A stretch of 64,000 bases of DNA from contig NZ_CP114413.1 in NCBI RefSeq assembly GCF_027270315.1, forward strand, positions 4,092,001-4,156,000, read 5' to 3'. Source of the stretch: Streptomyces cinnabarinus (lineage in GTDB: Bacteria > Actinomycetota > Actinomycetes > Streptomycetales > Streptomycetaceae). The position numbers and the translations under genes were made by a program. The notes under the pieces are model-generated. The model searched no databases. It saw nothing but the letters and a program-made list of their open reading frames with translations, and was not told the origin of the DNA. Shown here in pieces: positions 15,944 to 24,941 of the stretch; position 1 is the first letter of the stretch, and each line of letters starts with the position of its first letter.

Positions 15944-17548
15944 CTAGAGCTGGGTGGGCTGGCGCTCGGTCAGAGCGTGCGTCTTCGCGATCGAGTTCCA
16001 CAGGCCCGCGGCCTTGGTCTTCTCGGTGCTGGCCGTCACGCTCGCCTGGTTGCCCGCCTGGGTCTGGGGAGTGCCGCCGGCCTGCCCCTTCTTGCAGAGC
16101 TTGCCCCGGCGCTGCGCGACCTGGTCGGCCCAGGTCGCGTAGTGGTTGTCCGCCGACGCGGACGCCTGCCAGGCCTTGGTCAGGGCCGCGGTCAGCTCGG
16201 TGTTCTGCGGCAGCTTATCCACGGCCAGCGTGCCCAGCTTGGTCACCAGGTCGTTGCGCTGCTTGGCGGCGTCCCGGAGGTCCTTGGCGGCCTGGCCGAG
16301 GTTGGTGCACGCCTTCACGTCGGCCACCGCGTTGATGACCATGGTCCGGCTGTTGCCGCTGACGGCGAGCAGCTTGTCCAGCTCCACGGCCTGGGCCTTG
16401 ACCGGGTCGACGGACGGCGACGGGGAGGCGGACGCGGACTGGCTCGCCGGGGCGGTGGCGGCGACGGTCTTGTTGTCGTCCTCGTCCCCGCCACCGGCGC
16501 CCATCATCGCGCCCGCGCCTATTCCGAGGACGGCGATCCCGACGCCGACGGCCGCGAAGAGCGGCACCCGCGATCCGGTACGGCCGCTGCCGCGGCGGGG
16601 CTCGTCGTCGTGCGTCTCGCGCCGGGGGATGAACTGCGGCTGCCGGTCGCCGCCGCCGTAGGACGGCTGGGGCTGCGGCTGCTGGAAGCGCGGCATCTGC
16701 TGGGTGGAGGCGGCCGGGGGCTCACCGCCCGGCTCGCTGCGGAAGAGGTTGTCGAACTCGGCGGGCGGCTGCCGCTCGCCGCCGCCCGCCGGTACGGGCG
16801 GGATGAGCTGCGTGGCGTCGGCGTCCGGGCCCGGCGCCGCGGAGCGCGGGACCCGGCCCAGCACCGTGGTGCTCTCGCCGGGCGTCTCCGGGTTCACCTC
16901 GGGCGGCAGCGCCCCGCCACCGACCGGCGGTATGTACTGCGTCGCACCGTCGTCGACGACCGGGGGGATGTACTGGGTGGCGCCGTCGTCCCCGTAGGAA
17001 GCGGCGGCCGGGAACTCACCGGAGCCACCGTAGGGGGCCGCGGGCGGGAGGGCGTCGGCGCCGTGGGCGGCCGCCTGCGGTAGCGCGTCGGTGCCATAGG
17101 AGGCAGCGGGCGGAAGCGCGTCGGCGCCGTAGGAAGCCGCGGGCGGGACCGCTCCCGCGTTCTGGGGGGCGTAGCCCTGTGCCGGGGTGCCGTAGTACTG
17201 CGCCGGGGTCTCCGGGGGGAGGGGCTGGGACGTGGCGTCCGGGGTGCCCCAGGCGGCCGCGGGCTGCTCGCCGCTCGACCAGGGCTGCGCGGGCGGCGGC
17301 GTCCAGCCCTGTGCCGGGGGCGGGGCCGCCGGCGGCTGGTGCTGCTCGGGGCCCCAGGAGCCGCTCCACGCCTGACCGCCCGACGGGGCCGCCGGGGCGG
17401 GCGGCGGGGTCGGCTGAACCGGGTGCTGGGGGCCGACTGGGCTGCCCGTCATACCCGGGAGCAGCGGCTCCCCTCCGTCTGAGGGCAGCACGATGCCTTC
17501 GCGCGCGGGCCGCGCCGAGGGCTCCTCGCCCTGTCCACTCTGCGTCAC
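15944..17548 (-). CDS. proline-rich single-pass membrane protein
   Basis: 534-residue protein of unknown function. Residues 1 to about 320 are low-complexity, rich in Pro, Gln, Ala and Gly, with short repeats (GADALPPAASYG variants) and three copies of an ATQ(Y/L)IPPV motif. One transmembrane helix at about 335-355 (FAAVGVGIAVLGIGAGAMMG) follows a basic patch, then a Ser/Pro linker and an extracellular helical domain with two cysteines (VKACTNLG and GKLCKKG) that could form a disulfide. The layout of cytoplasmic disordered tail, helix and outer domain is common among Streptomyces proteins decorated by Ser/Thr kinases. The threonines of ATQxI fit FHA-domain ligands (pThr-x-x-Ile); this is inference. 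Confidence 0.85.
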   Translation of the reverse strand: MTQSGQGEEPSARPAREGIVLPSDGGEPLLPGMTGSPVGPQHPVQPTPPPAPAAPSGGQAWSGSWGPEQHQPPAAPPPAQGWTPPPAQPWSSGEQPAAAWGTPDATSQPLPPETPAQYYGTPAQGYAPQNAGAVPPAASYGADALPPAASYGTDALPQAAAHGADALPPAAPYGGSGEFPAAASYGDDGATQYIPPVVDDGATQYIPPVGGGALPPEVNPETPGESTTVLGRVPRSAAPGPDADATQLIPPVPAGGGERQPPAEFDNLFRSEPGGEPPAASTQQMPRFQQPQPQPSYGGGDRQPQFIPRRETHDDEPRRGSGRTGSRVPLFAAVGVGIAVLGIGAGAMMGAGGGDEDDNKTVAATAPASQSASASPSPSVDPVKAQAVELDKLLAVSGNSRTMVINAVADVKACTNLGQAAKDLRDAAKQRNDLVTKLGTLAVDKLPQNTELTAALTKAWQASASADNHYATWADQVAQRRGKLCKKGQAGGTPQTQAGNQASVTASTEKTKAAGLWNSIAKTHALTERQPTQL

Positions 17549-17764
17549 CGGGACTCCTACGAATGGGGGACCTTCGGAATCGTCGGCTCACGCTACCGGG
17601 TCCCAAGAGCGGCGTGCCACGCAGCTCAGAACGTGACGTACGTCCCTGTGACCGCCGTAACAGCGCGGTCCCCCATTCCCCGTCCCCGTCCTCCTCTCCC
17701 TCTCGGTGCCTTTGTTTCCCGTGTGTTCACGGCCGCGTATCCCGGCCACGCGCGCTGGTCCTCG

Positions 17765-19147
17765 TCACGCCGCCTGGAGATCCAGCCGCGCCCCGAACTC
17801 CCTTACCACCGGCTCCTCCCGGTACGGCTCAAGCCGTTGCTGGAAGTCCTCCAGGTAGTCGGCACCGCGGTTGGAGCGCAGGGTCTCCAGCAGTTCGACG
17901 GCCTTCAGGCCGGTGTGGCAGGCCTGTTCGACCTCGCGCTGCTGCACCTGCGCTGTGGCGAGGAGCACGTAGCCGATCGCCCGCCGTCGCGCCTTGCCCT
18001 CCGGCAGCCCCGCGAGGGACTCCTCGGCGCACCGGGCCGCGGCCTCGGCCTGCCCGAGATCACGGTGGCAGTGCGCCAACTCGTCGGCCAGATAGGCCCC
18101 GTCGAAGTGGGCGATCCACGGCGGGTCGTCCCCGGAGGCCGGATCCGCCGCCTCCAGCGCGCTCACCGCCCGCCCGGACGCCACCTGCGCCCCTCGTACG
18201 TCGCCCATGAGCGCGTGTCCCCGGGCCTCGGCGGCGTGGAACATCGCCTCCGCGCGCGGGGTCACGCGCCCCCGCGCCCCCTCCTGCGCGGCCCGCGCCA
18301 GCTGCGCGATCTCACGCGGGTTCCCGAGCTGCGCCGCCAGATGGCTCATGGACGCGGCCAGTACGTATCCGCCGTAGCCGCGGTCCCCGGCCGCCTGGGC
18401 GAGCCTGAGGGCCTGGATGTAGTACCGCTGGGCCAGGCCGGGTTGGCCGGTGTCGATCGCCATGTAGCCCGCCAGCTCCGTCAACCGGGCCACCGCGGCG
18501 AACAGTTCACGCCCCACGGCCTCCCGGTACGACCCGGCCAGCAGCCCCGAGACGACGCTGTTCAGATAGTGCACGACGACCGGGCGCACATGCCCGCTGC
18601 CGTACTGGTGGTCCAGGTCGACCAGCGCCTGCGTCATCGCCTTCACGGCAGCGACGTCGGACTGGCCCACGCGCGGGCCCGCCGAGCGCGCGACCTGGGA
18701 GTCGGGCGCGGAGATCAGCCAGTCCCGGCTGGGCTCGACCAGCGCGGACGCGGCGACGGACGAGCCGGACAGGAAGTCCCGCCGGCCCACGTCACTGCGC
18801 CACAGCTCACACACCTGCTCGATGGCGCCCAGTACCGTCGGCGAGAACTGGAGACCGACACCGGAGGCGAGGTTCTTGCCGTTGGCCATCCCGATCTCGT
18901 CGATCGTGACCGTACGGCCGAGTTTGCGGCCGAGTGCCTCCGCGATGATCGCCGGGGCGCGCCCGCGCGGCTGCTGACCGCGCAGCCAACGGGCCACGGA
19001 CGTCTTGTCGTAGCGCAGGTCAAGACCGTGCTCGGCACCGCACATGTTGACCCGGCGGGCGAGCCCGGCGTTCGAGCAGCCCGCTTCCTGGATGAGCGCC
19101 TGCAACCGTTCGTTCGGCTGCCGCGCGACGAGAGGCCTTGCGGCCAT
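17765..19147 (-). CDS. XRE-like transcriptional regulator with TPR-type repeats
   Basis: 460-residue regulator. The N-terminal DNA-binding part (about residues 10-85) begins NERLQALIQEAGCSNAGLARRVN and includes DKTSVARWLRGQQPRGRAP. The remainder is helical with tetratricopeptide-like repeats (LAQRYYIQALRLAQAAGD, AAARCAEESLAG). This is the architecture of Streptomyces developmental/antibiotic regulators such as NsdA; orthology is not claimed. It diverges from the primase-like gene at 19437, a pairing common in this genus. No ligand site is visible. Confidence 0.88.
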   Translation of the reverse strand: MAARPLVARQPNERLQALIQEAGCSNAGLARRVNMCGAEHGLDLRYDKTSVARWLRGQQPRGRAPAIIAEALGRKLGRTVTIDEIGMANGKNLASGVGLQFSPTVLGAIEQVCELWRSDVGRRDFLSGSSVAASALVEPSRDWLISAPDSQVARSAGPRVGQSDVAAVKAMTQALVDLDHQYGSGHVRPVVVHYLNSVVSGLLAGSYREAVGRELFAAVARLTELAGYMAIDTGQPGLAQRYYIQALRLAQAAGDRGYGGYVLAASMSHLAAQLGNPREIAQLARAAQEGARGRVTPRAEAMFHAAEARGHALMGDVRGAQVASGRAVSALEAADPASGDDPPWIAHFDGAYLADELAHCHRDLGQAEAAARCAEESLAGLPEGKARRRAIGYVLLATAQVQQREVEQACHTGLKAVELLETLRSNRGADYLEDFQQRLEPYREEPVVREFGARLDLQAA

Positions 19148-19436
19148 GGCGTACCCCCTGTGGCTGCGGTGCCCTGCCCACGCACCGAGTTGACTTGTCT
19201 TCGCACCGAACGAATCCGGCCGTGAAGATCAATGCCCCGCGGACATACCGAAAATGCGAGGCATGCGAGGATTGCCGGGGTAAGGCACGAAGCCGACCCC
19301 GCTTGTGGCTACCCAGGTATCGCCACGGATCCTCCCGCGCGCCCCCATACATGCATCCATGCGCCCCAGTTGCGGAATCGATGCTCCTCCCCCGCGCACG
19401 CTACGGGCGTAACCCGAGGTGGGTGCGGGAGTTGTG

Positions 19437-20096
19437 TTGAGCGTGGAAGAGACGATCGAGGCCACTGAAGCCGCTCAGATTCCGAAGCAGCGCGGGGAAT
19501 CGCTGCTGGAGACCGCCGTACGCTACGCCGAGGAGCGCCACTGGGACGTGTTTCCCGGTACCTGGCTGGAAGCCGTCGACGGGGTGCAGCACTGCTCGTG
19601 CGGCGACGCCGCGTGCTCTGCGCCGGGGGCGCATCCTTCGCGGGCGGACTGGGGCACGCAGGCGACGGGCAGTGCGACCGTTGCCCGCCGGATGTGGTCG
19701 AAACAGCCGCTGTCCTCGATCCTGCTGCCCACGGGGCGCACGTTCGACGCGATCTCCGTCGCCGAGACGGCGGGGTTTCTCGCGCTGGCCCGCATGGAGC
19801 GGATGGAGTTGACGCTCGGGCCCGTGACGTTGACGCCGGATCGTCGGATGCACTTCTTCGTGCTGCCGGGGGCGTCGGTGAAGGTGCCTGATCTGGTGCG
19901 CAAGCTCGGCTGGACGCCGTCGTCGCTCGATCTCGTCGCGCTCGGGGAGGGCAGCTATGTGGCTGCGCCGCCTACGCGGTTCGGGTCTCGGGGGGCTGTG
20001 CAGTGGGCCTGCCGGCCCACGCCCGCCAATCGGTGGCTGCCGGATGCGGAGGAGTTGATCTCGCCGCTTGCCTATGCGTGCGGCCGGGATCGCTAG
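19437..20096 (+). CDS. bifunctional DNA primase/polymerase N-terminal domain-like protein
   Basis: 219-residue protein related to the N-terminal prim-pol domain of plasmid/phage replicases (LETAVRYAEERHWDVFPGTWLE, CSAPGAHPSRADW) but without a helicase or complete catalytic set. In Streptomyces such free-standing proteins are chromosomal and of unknown role. TTG at 19437 is preferred because GGGAG lies 5 bp upstream; GTG at 19419 and 19443 are alternatives. It diverges from the TPR regulator across 289 bp. Two cysteines plus a His (CSCGDAACSAPGAH) could bind a metal. Confidence 0.82.
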   Translation: MSVEETIEATEAAQIPKQRGESLLETAVRYAEERHWDVFPGTWLEAVDGVQHCSCGDAACSAPGAHPSRADWGTQATGSATVARRMWSKQPLSSILLPTGRTFDAISVAETAGFLALARMERMELTLGPVTLTPDRRMHFFVLPGASVKVPDLVRKLGWTPSSLDLVALGEGSYVAAPPTRFGSRGAVQWACRPTPANRWLPDAEELISPLAYACGRDR

Positions 20097-20146
20097 CGCC
20101 TACTTCTCTGCCTCGCCGTCGCCGTTTGCGGGTGCGGGATCGCTGT

Positions 20147-20200
20147 GGCTTGTCGCGCCCACGCGGCGGAGCCGCATATTGGATACAGCCCCGCGCCCCT
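20147..20200. repeat. intergenic repeat family B, copy 1
   Basis: A segment running from GGCTTGTCGCGC through GGCGGAGCCGCATAT to CAGCCCCGCGCCCCT, nearly identical to 35497-35549. It contains the palindrome GCGGCGGAGCCGC. Here it lies in the promoter/leader region of the ABC transporter operon. Confidence 0.6.
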
Positions 20201-20213
20201 TAGGTTGGCATTC

Positions 20214-20984
20214 ATGACGTACGCCGTTGTGGTCCGTGGGCTTTGGAAGCGGTTTGGGCAGCAAGTCGCTGTTGCCGGTATCGATCTTGAGCTGCCCGCC
20301 GGGAAGTTCATCGGTCTGGTCGGGCCCAATGGGGCGGGGAAGACCACCACGCTCTCCATGGTCACCGGGTTGCTGCGGCCCGATCAGGGGGCCGTGGAGG
20401 TCGTGGGGCACGACGTCTGGCGGGATCCCGTGGCGGTGAAGGCGCGGATCGGGGTGTTGCCGGAGGGGCTGCGGCTGTTCGAGCGGTTGTCGGGGCGGGA
20501 ACTGCTCGCCTATTCGGGGCGGTTGCGCGGGCTGCCGGGTGCCGAGGTCGACAAGCGGGCCACGCAGCTCCTCGACGTGCTGGACCTGGCCGGGGCCCAG
20601 CACAAGCTGGTCGTCGACTACTCGACCGGTATGCGCAAGAAGATCGGGCTCGCCGCCGCTCTCCTCCACAACCCCGAAGTGCTCTTCCTCGACGAGCCGT
20701 TCGAGGGCGTCGACCCGGTCTCCGCGCAGACCATCCGGGGGGTCCTGGAGCGGTACACCGGCTCCGGCGCCACCGTCGTCTTCTCCTCCCACGTCATGGA
20801 GCTGGTCGAGTCGCTGTGCGACTGGGTGGCCGTCATGGCGGCGGGCCGGATCCGGGCGCACGGCCCGCTCGCCGAGGTCCGCGGCGACGCGCCCTCCCTC
20901 CAGCGGGCGTTCCTGGAACTGGTGGGGGCACAGGGGCGCGACGCGGCATCCGACCTCGACTGGCTGGGCGGCGGGGCGCGATGA
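20214..20984 (+). CDS. ABC transporter ATP-binding protein
   Basis: 256-residue ABC ATPase. Walker A is GPNGAGKTT, the signature is a variant STGMRKKIGLA in place of LSGGQ, Walker B is VLFLDEPFEGVDP, and the switch His is in SSHVMELVE. It is of the export/ABC-2 class. The start ATG is 8 bp after the family B repeat end and lacks a strong ribosome site, so a short leader or repeat-embedded promoter is likely. Its stop overlaps the permease start as ATGA, so both subunits are coupled. Confidence 0.93.
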   Translation: MTYAVVVRGLWKRFGQQVAVAGIDLELPAGKFIGLVGPNGAGKTTTLSMVTGLLRPDQGAVEVVGHDVWRDPVAVKARIGVLPEGLRLFERLSGRELLAYSGRLRGLPGAEVDKRATQLLDVLDLAGAQHKLVVDYSTGMRKKIGLAAALLHNPEVLFLDEPFEGVDPVSAQTIRGVLERYTGSGATVVFSSHVMELVESLCDWVAVMAAGRIRAHGPLAEVRGDAPSLQRAFLELVGAQGRDAASDLDWLGGGAR

Positions 20985-22570
20985 GCGCGCCCACGATCAC
21001 TCCGGTCCTGGTGCGGCTGAAACTCTCCCTGCTGCGCAATGGGCTGCGCCAGTCCTCCGGCCGCCGCGCCGCGTACGTCGCCTCGGCCGTCCTCACGCTG
21101 CTGTTCGCCGCGGCCCAGCTGATCGGCCTGATCGCGCTGCGCGGCCACGCCCACGCCGCGTCCGTGGTCGTCCTGCTGGTCGCGGTGCTGGCGCTCGGCT
21201 GGGCGGTGATGCCGCTGTTCTTCCCCGGCGGCGACGAGACCCTCGACCCGACCCGCCTGGTCATGCTCCCCCTGCGCCCCCGCCCCCTGGTGCGCGCCCT
21301 GCTCGCTTCCTCCCTGGTCGGCATCGGCCCGCTGTTCACGCTCTGCCTGCTGACCGGCTCGGTGATCGCGGTGGCGCACGGCGCGACGGCCTACGTGGTG
21401 GGCGTCGTCGGAGTCGTCCTGGCGCTGCTGGTGTGCGTGGCCCTGGCGCGGGCCGTCGCCGCCGCCAACATCCGGCTGCTGACCAGCCGCAAGGGCCGGG
21501 ATCTCGCGGTGCTGAGCGGCCTGGTGATCGCGATCGGCGCGCAGCTCGTCAACTTCGGTGCGCAGCGCCTCGGTTCGTCCGGGCTCGGGCAGCTCGACCC
21601 GGCGGCGGACGTACTGCGCTGGGTGCCGCCGGCGTCGGCGATCGGCGCGGTGGACGCGGCGAGCGAGGGGTCCTACGGCGTGGCCCTGCTGCAACTGGCG
21701 CTGACGGCCGGGGCGTTGGCCGCCCTGATCGCCGTATGGTCACGGCACCTGACCCGGCTGATGACCGAGCCGGACGGGTCGACGCTCCAGGCGGCGGCGG
21801 AGACCGCCGTGCGGGAGTCCACGGGGCTCGGCAGGCTGCTGCCCGCCGGGCGGACCGGGACCGTCATGGAGCGCAGCCTGCGGTACATCTGGCGGGATCC
21901 GAAGACCAAGGCGGCCTGGGTGACCTCGCTGGCCATCGGGATGATCGTGCCGCTGTTCAACGCCCTCCAGGGCACCGGCTCGCTCTACTTCGCGTGTTTC
22001 GCGGCCGGGATGCTCGGGATCCAGATGTACAACCAGTTCGGCCAGGACACCTCCGCGTTCTGGATGGTCGCGATGACGATCTCGGACACGCGGGACGCCT
22101 ACGCCGAACTCCGCGCGCGTGCCCTGGCGCTGCTGGTGATCACCCTGCCGTACGCGACGCTGGTGACGGTCCTGACCGCGGCCCTGCTCGGCGACTGGTC
22201 ACGGCTTCCCGAGGCGCTCGGTCTCTCCTTCGCGCTGCTCGGCGCGATGCTGGCGACCGGCGCGTGGACCTCGGCCCGCTTCCCGTACTCCATCCCGCAG
22301 GAGGGCTACAAGAACGTGGCCCCCGGGCAGGTGGGCCTGGCCTGGATCTCCATCTTCGGCGGCATGGTCGCGGCGGCCCTGCTCTGCGCCCCGGTCATCG
22401 CCCTGACGATCTGGCTGAACATCACGGCGAACGGCGACGATTGGCGGTGGCTGCTCCTGCCGGCGGGAACGGCATACGGGGCGGCGATCACGGTCGCGGG
22501 ACTGAGGCTGGCGGCGCCACGGACGGCGGCGAGACTGCCCGAGATCTTGACGGCGGTGAGTAGAGGCTGA
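20981..22570 (+). CDS. ABC-2 type transporter membrane subunit
   Basis: 529-residue polytopic membrane protein with about 10-12 predicted helices (for example AAYVASAVLTLLFAAAQLIGL, VVVLLVAVLALGWAVMPLFF, VVGVVGVVLALLVCVAL). It carries a soluble segment near the middle (MTEPDGSTLQAAAETAV) and forms the membrane half of the exporter encoded with the preceding ATPase. The substrate is unknown. The length suggests a fused pair of 6-helix units, so a homomeric second half may not be needed. Confidence 0.9.
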   Translation: MSAPTITPVLVRLKLSLLRNGLRQSSGRRAAYVASAVLTLLFAAAQLIGLIALRGHAHAASVVVLLVAVLALGWAVMPLFFPGGDETLDPTRLVMLPLRPRPLVRALLASSLVGIGPLFTLCLLTGSVIAVAHGATAYVVGVVGVVLALLVCVALARAVAAANIRLLTSRKGRDLAVLSGLVIAIGAQLVNFGAQRLGSSGLGQLDPAADVLRWVPPASAIGAVDAASEGSYGVALLQLALTAGALAALIAVWSRHLTRLMTEPDGSTLQAAAETAVRESTGLGRLLPAGRTGTVMERSLRYIWRDPKTKAAWVTSLAIGMIVPLFNALQGTGSLYFACFAAGMLGIQMYNQFGQDTSAFWMVAMTISDTRDAYAELRARALALLVITLPYATLVTVLTAALLGDWSRLPEALGLSFALLGAMLATGAWTSARFPYSIPQEGYKNVAPGQVGLAWISIFGGMVAAALLCAPVIALTIWLNITANGDDWRWLLLPAGTAYGAAITVAGLRLAAPRTAARLPEILTAVSRG

Positions 22571-22588
22571 GGGAGCTGGAACTCCCTG

Positions 22589-22610
22589 AGGGGCGCGGGG
22601 AACTGCGCGA
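22589..22610. repeat. intergenic repeat family A, copy
   Basis: 22 bp identical to 12983-13004 and 60467-60488 (core GGGGCGCGGGGAACTGCGCG), followed by AAGCCCCCAC and preceded by a small GGGAG/CTCCC hairpin. It sits between the convergent 3' ends of the ABC operon and the alpha/beta hydrolase. Confidence 0.65.
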
Positions 22611-22669
22611 CAAGCCCCCACGCGCCCACGGCCGCGACACAAGGTCACGCACCCCTCCGAGCGCGCCGC

Positions 22670-23551
22670 TCAAACCAACCGAACCGCGTCAAGAAACGGC
22701 TCGATCGCCCCCCGCCAAGCCTCCGGCTGGTCATAGTGCACAAGATGCCCCGCGTCGGAGACTTCCGCGTACTCCCCCTTGGGCAGCACCCGCACCATCT
22801 CCTGCGCCTCGGCACGCCCCAGCTCCCCGTCCAGCCCCCGCACGACCAGCGTGGGGCACTGGACCTGCGCCAGTTCCTCCCAGTGCGCGTCGTACACCCA
22901 TGTCTCACGGGACTTCAGCATCTGCTCGTGCTCGAAGACCGGCCGCCACCCGTCCTCGCACTCCTGCATGACCTCGGCGTAGAACTCCCCCCGCGCGGGG
23001 TTGGGCCGCTCCACCCAGGGATCGTCCTCCCCGAACCACTTCCGGACGTCGGCGAGGGTCGCGAAGGGCACGGGCCAGGACTTGAACCAGTCCGCCCACT
23101 CACGCTGCGAGGCGGCACCCAGCGCCGACGCCCGCATGTCACAGATGATCACGCCCGACACCAGGTCGGGCCGCTTCGCGGCGAGCTGCCACGCGGTCAG
23201 CGCGCCCATCGCGTGGCCGACGAGGACGGCCGGGCCGAGGCCGAGCTGTTCGAGGGCGGCCTCGGCGTCGTCCACATACGCCTCGCGGGTGAAGGCCGCC
23301 TCGGCCGGTTTGTCGCTGCGGCCGTGGCCGCGCTGGTCCAGGGCGACCGCGCGATGCCGTTCGGAGAGCCAGCGGGCCGTGGCCGCCCAGTGCGAGGCAC
23401 GGCCCATCAGCCCGTGCAGTAACAGCACGCCGTGTCCGGACTGCTCCGGCTCGCCCCCGGCGGGCGGGCGGTCGCTCTTGGGTGGGTCGCCGAACTCCCA
23501 GGCCGCGAGGCGTACCCCGCCCTTCCCGGTCACGTCGATGCGCCGCGCCAT
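22670..23551 (-). CDS. alpha/beta-hydrolase fold protein with Ala at the nucleophile position
   Basis: 293-residue alpha/beta-hydrolase. The oxyanion strand HGVLLLHGLMG is followed by VALDQRGHGRSDKPAE; the nucleophile elbow reads VLVGHAMGALTAW where GHSMG is expected. The acid (VVRGLDGELG) and the histidine (SDAGHLVHYDQPE) are in place. The Ala codon (GCG, residue 114) is not a single-base change from AGC, so it looks fixed rather than a read error. The protein may be non-hydrolytic or use another mechanism. A GTG at 23563 is an alternative start. Confidence 0.87.
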   Translation of the reverse strand: MARRIDVTGKGGVRLAAWEFGDPPKSDRPPAGGEPEQSGHGVLLLHGLMGRASHWAATARWLSERHRAVALDQRGHGRSDKPAEAAFTREAYVDDAEAALEQLGLGPAVLVGHAMGALTAWQLAAKRPDLVSGVIICDMRASALGAASQREWADWFKSWPVPFATLADVRKWFGEDDPWVERPNPARGEFYAEVMQECEDGWRPVFEHEQMLKSRETWVYDAHWEELAQVQCPTLVVRGLDGELGRAEAQEMVRVLPKGEYAEVSDAGHLVHYDQPEAWRGAIEPFLDAVRLV

Positions 23552-23823
23552 AGGTCCTGGCACCCCCCTAGCTCCGCCTGCCGTGCCTTTGTGTGCATTT
23601 ATCTGAGCGCACGTCCCGCGCGACCCGTCACTCCCAGGTTATCGAACCCCCATTCGAAAACGCCGTCTCGCCGGGTAACACCCCTCGTTCGAGTGACCTC
23701 CCTCAAGGATTGACCACCGCAGCCGAGGGGAGATCTTCAACGGGAGGCGGACCGCTCGGGGAAAACGGTCCGAGGGGAACGACCCTGGGAGCTCGGGGCT
23801 CCGGGTCGGAACAGGGGAGGACA

Positions 23824-23851
23824 GGCCCCGGCGCCGCAAGGCGCCGGGGCC
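23824..23851. terminator. strong hairpin with GCAA tetraloop
   Basis: Arms GGCCCCGGCGCC and GGCGCCGGGGCC (12 bp, perfect) close on a GCAA tetraloop. There is no U-tract, as usual in Streptomyces. It is probably a secondary terminator downstream of leftward dmdR1 transcription or the processed end of an RNA. Confidence 0.65.
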
Positions 23852-23967
23852 CTCCACACGTCTGCGGCACATCCTCCGCCCCCTCAGGTCATATGCCTCA
23901 CGCGACAGCCTCGCACGCGCGGCGCCCGAGCGCTGCGATTCGACGGACTGAATCTTGGATTCGGCGC

Positions 23968-23999
23968 GTTCCGGGGGTCGCCTCAACTACCCCTGGAAC
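23968..23999. terminator. hairpin just downstream of dmdR1
   Basis: GTTCCGGGGGT pairs with ACCCCTGGAAC (11 bp including one G-U) over a 10-nt loop, starting 32 bp beyond the dmdR1 stop. Likely the main dmdR1 terminator. Confidence 0.6.
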
Positions 24000-24030
24000 A
24001 CCAGGAGTTGCCATCGAGGTGACGGTGGGC

Positions 24031-24723
24031 TCAGCGCTTGGCGACGAACACGTGCGAGGCGACGTCCGCCTCCAGCTCGGCCGCCTCACCACCGCTGCCG
24101 ACCAGCACCCCGCCCGCCGACTCGGTCACGCTGACCACCGAACCGGGCTGCACACCCGCGCGCCGGAGCGTGTACATCAGCTGCGCGTCCGTCTGGATCG
24201 GCTCCCCGATCCGGCGCACCACGACGGTCTTGCCCTCCAGCCCCGGAGCCAGCTCGGCCAGCGAGACCATGCCCTCGTCGAGGAACGGGTCGGCGCCGTC
24301 CTTCTCGCCGAGCTCCTCCAGGCCGGGGATCGGGTTGCCGTAGGGCGACTCGGTGGGGTGACGGAGGAGCTCCAGGACGCGGCGCTCGACGGCCTCGCTC
24401 ATCACGTGCTCCCAGCGACAGGCCTCGGCGTGCACCTGCTCCCACTCCAGGCCGATCACGTCGACGAGCAGACACTCGGCGAGCCGGTGCTTGCGCATCA
24501 CACGGGTGGCCAGGCGGCGGCCCTCGTCGGTCAGCTCCAGATGGCGGTCCGAGGCGACGGACACCAGGCCGTCACGCTCCATCCGCGCCACCGTCTGGCT
24601 GACCGTCGGCCCGCTCTGGTCGAGCCGCTCGGCGATCCGGGCACGCATCGGGACCACACCTTCCTCTTCCAGTTCGAGGATGGTGCGGAGATACATCTCC
24701 GTGGTGTCGATCAGTCCGGACAT
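24031..24723 (-). CDS. dmdR1: DtxR-family iron-dependent repressor DmdR1
   Basis: 230-residue iron regulator. It has an N-terminal winged helix (MRARIAERLDQSGPTVSQTVARMERDGL), a dimerisation/metal domain (MRKHRLAECLLVDVIGLEWEQVHAEACRWEHVMS, with the Cys, His and Glu metal ligands of DtxR), and a C-terminal SH3-like domain. It matches my recollection of S. coelicolor DmdR1 nearly throughout. With Fe2+ it represses siderophore and iron-uptake genes at iron boxes. It is divergent from the SIS gene across 317 bp with a DasR-like site. A long open frame runs antisense through the whole gene, as with adm in S. coelicolor. Confidence 0.95.
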   Translation of the reverse strand: MSGLIDTTEMYLRTILELEEEGVVPMRARIAERLDQSGPTVSQTVARMERDGLVSVASDRHLELTDEGRRLATRVMRKHRLAECLLVDVIGLEWEQVHAEACRWEHVMSEAVERRVLELLRHPTESPYGNPIPGLEELGEKDGADPFLDEGMVSLAELAPGLEGKTVVVRRIGEPIQTDAQLMYTLRRAGVQPGSVVSVTESAGGVLVGSGGEAAELEADVASHVFVAKR

Positions 24724-24860
24724 ACGTGCCCCTCGATGAGATCTGCCGGAAGCGCGACAGCTTCGCGGCGCGTGCGCTGGCCCTGGCTTCAATTCTGACG
24801 CATAGCGCTGACAACCGTGCCGCGCCGTTGAAACCAGGGGGTTTCGCGCTCGGCCACACC

Positions 24861-24890
24861 GATCCGCGCCGATCCACGCCGATCCGCGCC
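24861..24890. repeat. three tandem 10-bp units
   Basis: GATCCGCGCC, GATCCACGCC, GATCCGCGCC in direct succession, one helical turn each. They lie about 140-170 bp upstream of the dmdR1 start. Either replication slippage or clustered binding half-sites. Confidence 0.6.
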
Positions 24891-24941
24891 TTGCGCGCGA
24901 ACACGCCCCCCGGCCCGCGCCCCACGCCGTATTGACACCGC

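Larger units (their letters stand above)
23564..24030. other. 467-bp gap with two hairpins between dmdR1 and the hydrolase
   Basis: No credible gene, though a + strand open frame crosses it and continues antisense through dmdR1. It holds a perfect 12-bp hairpin (23824-23851), an 11-bp hairpin (23968-23999) and an odd palindrome GAATCTTGGATTC at 23950-23962. The 23740-23820 stretch is G-rich without structure I can name. Confidence 0.55.
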
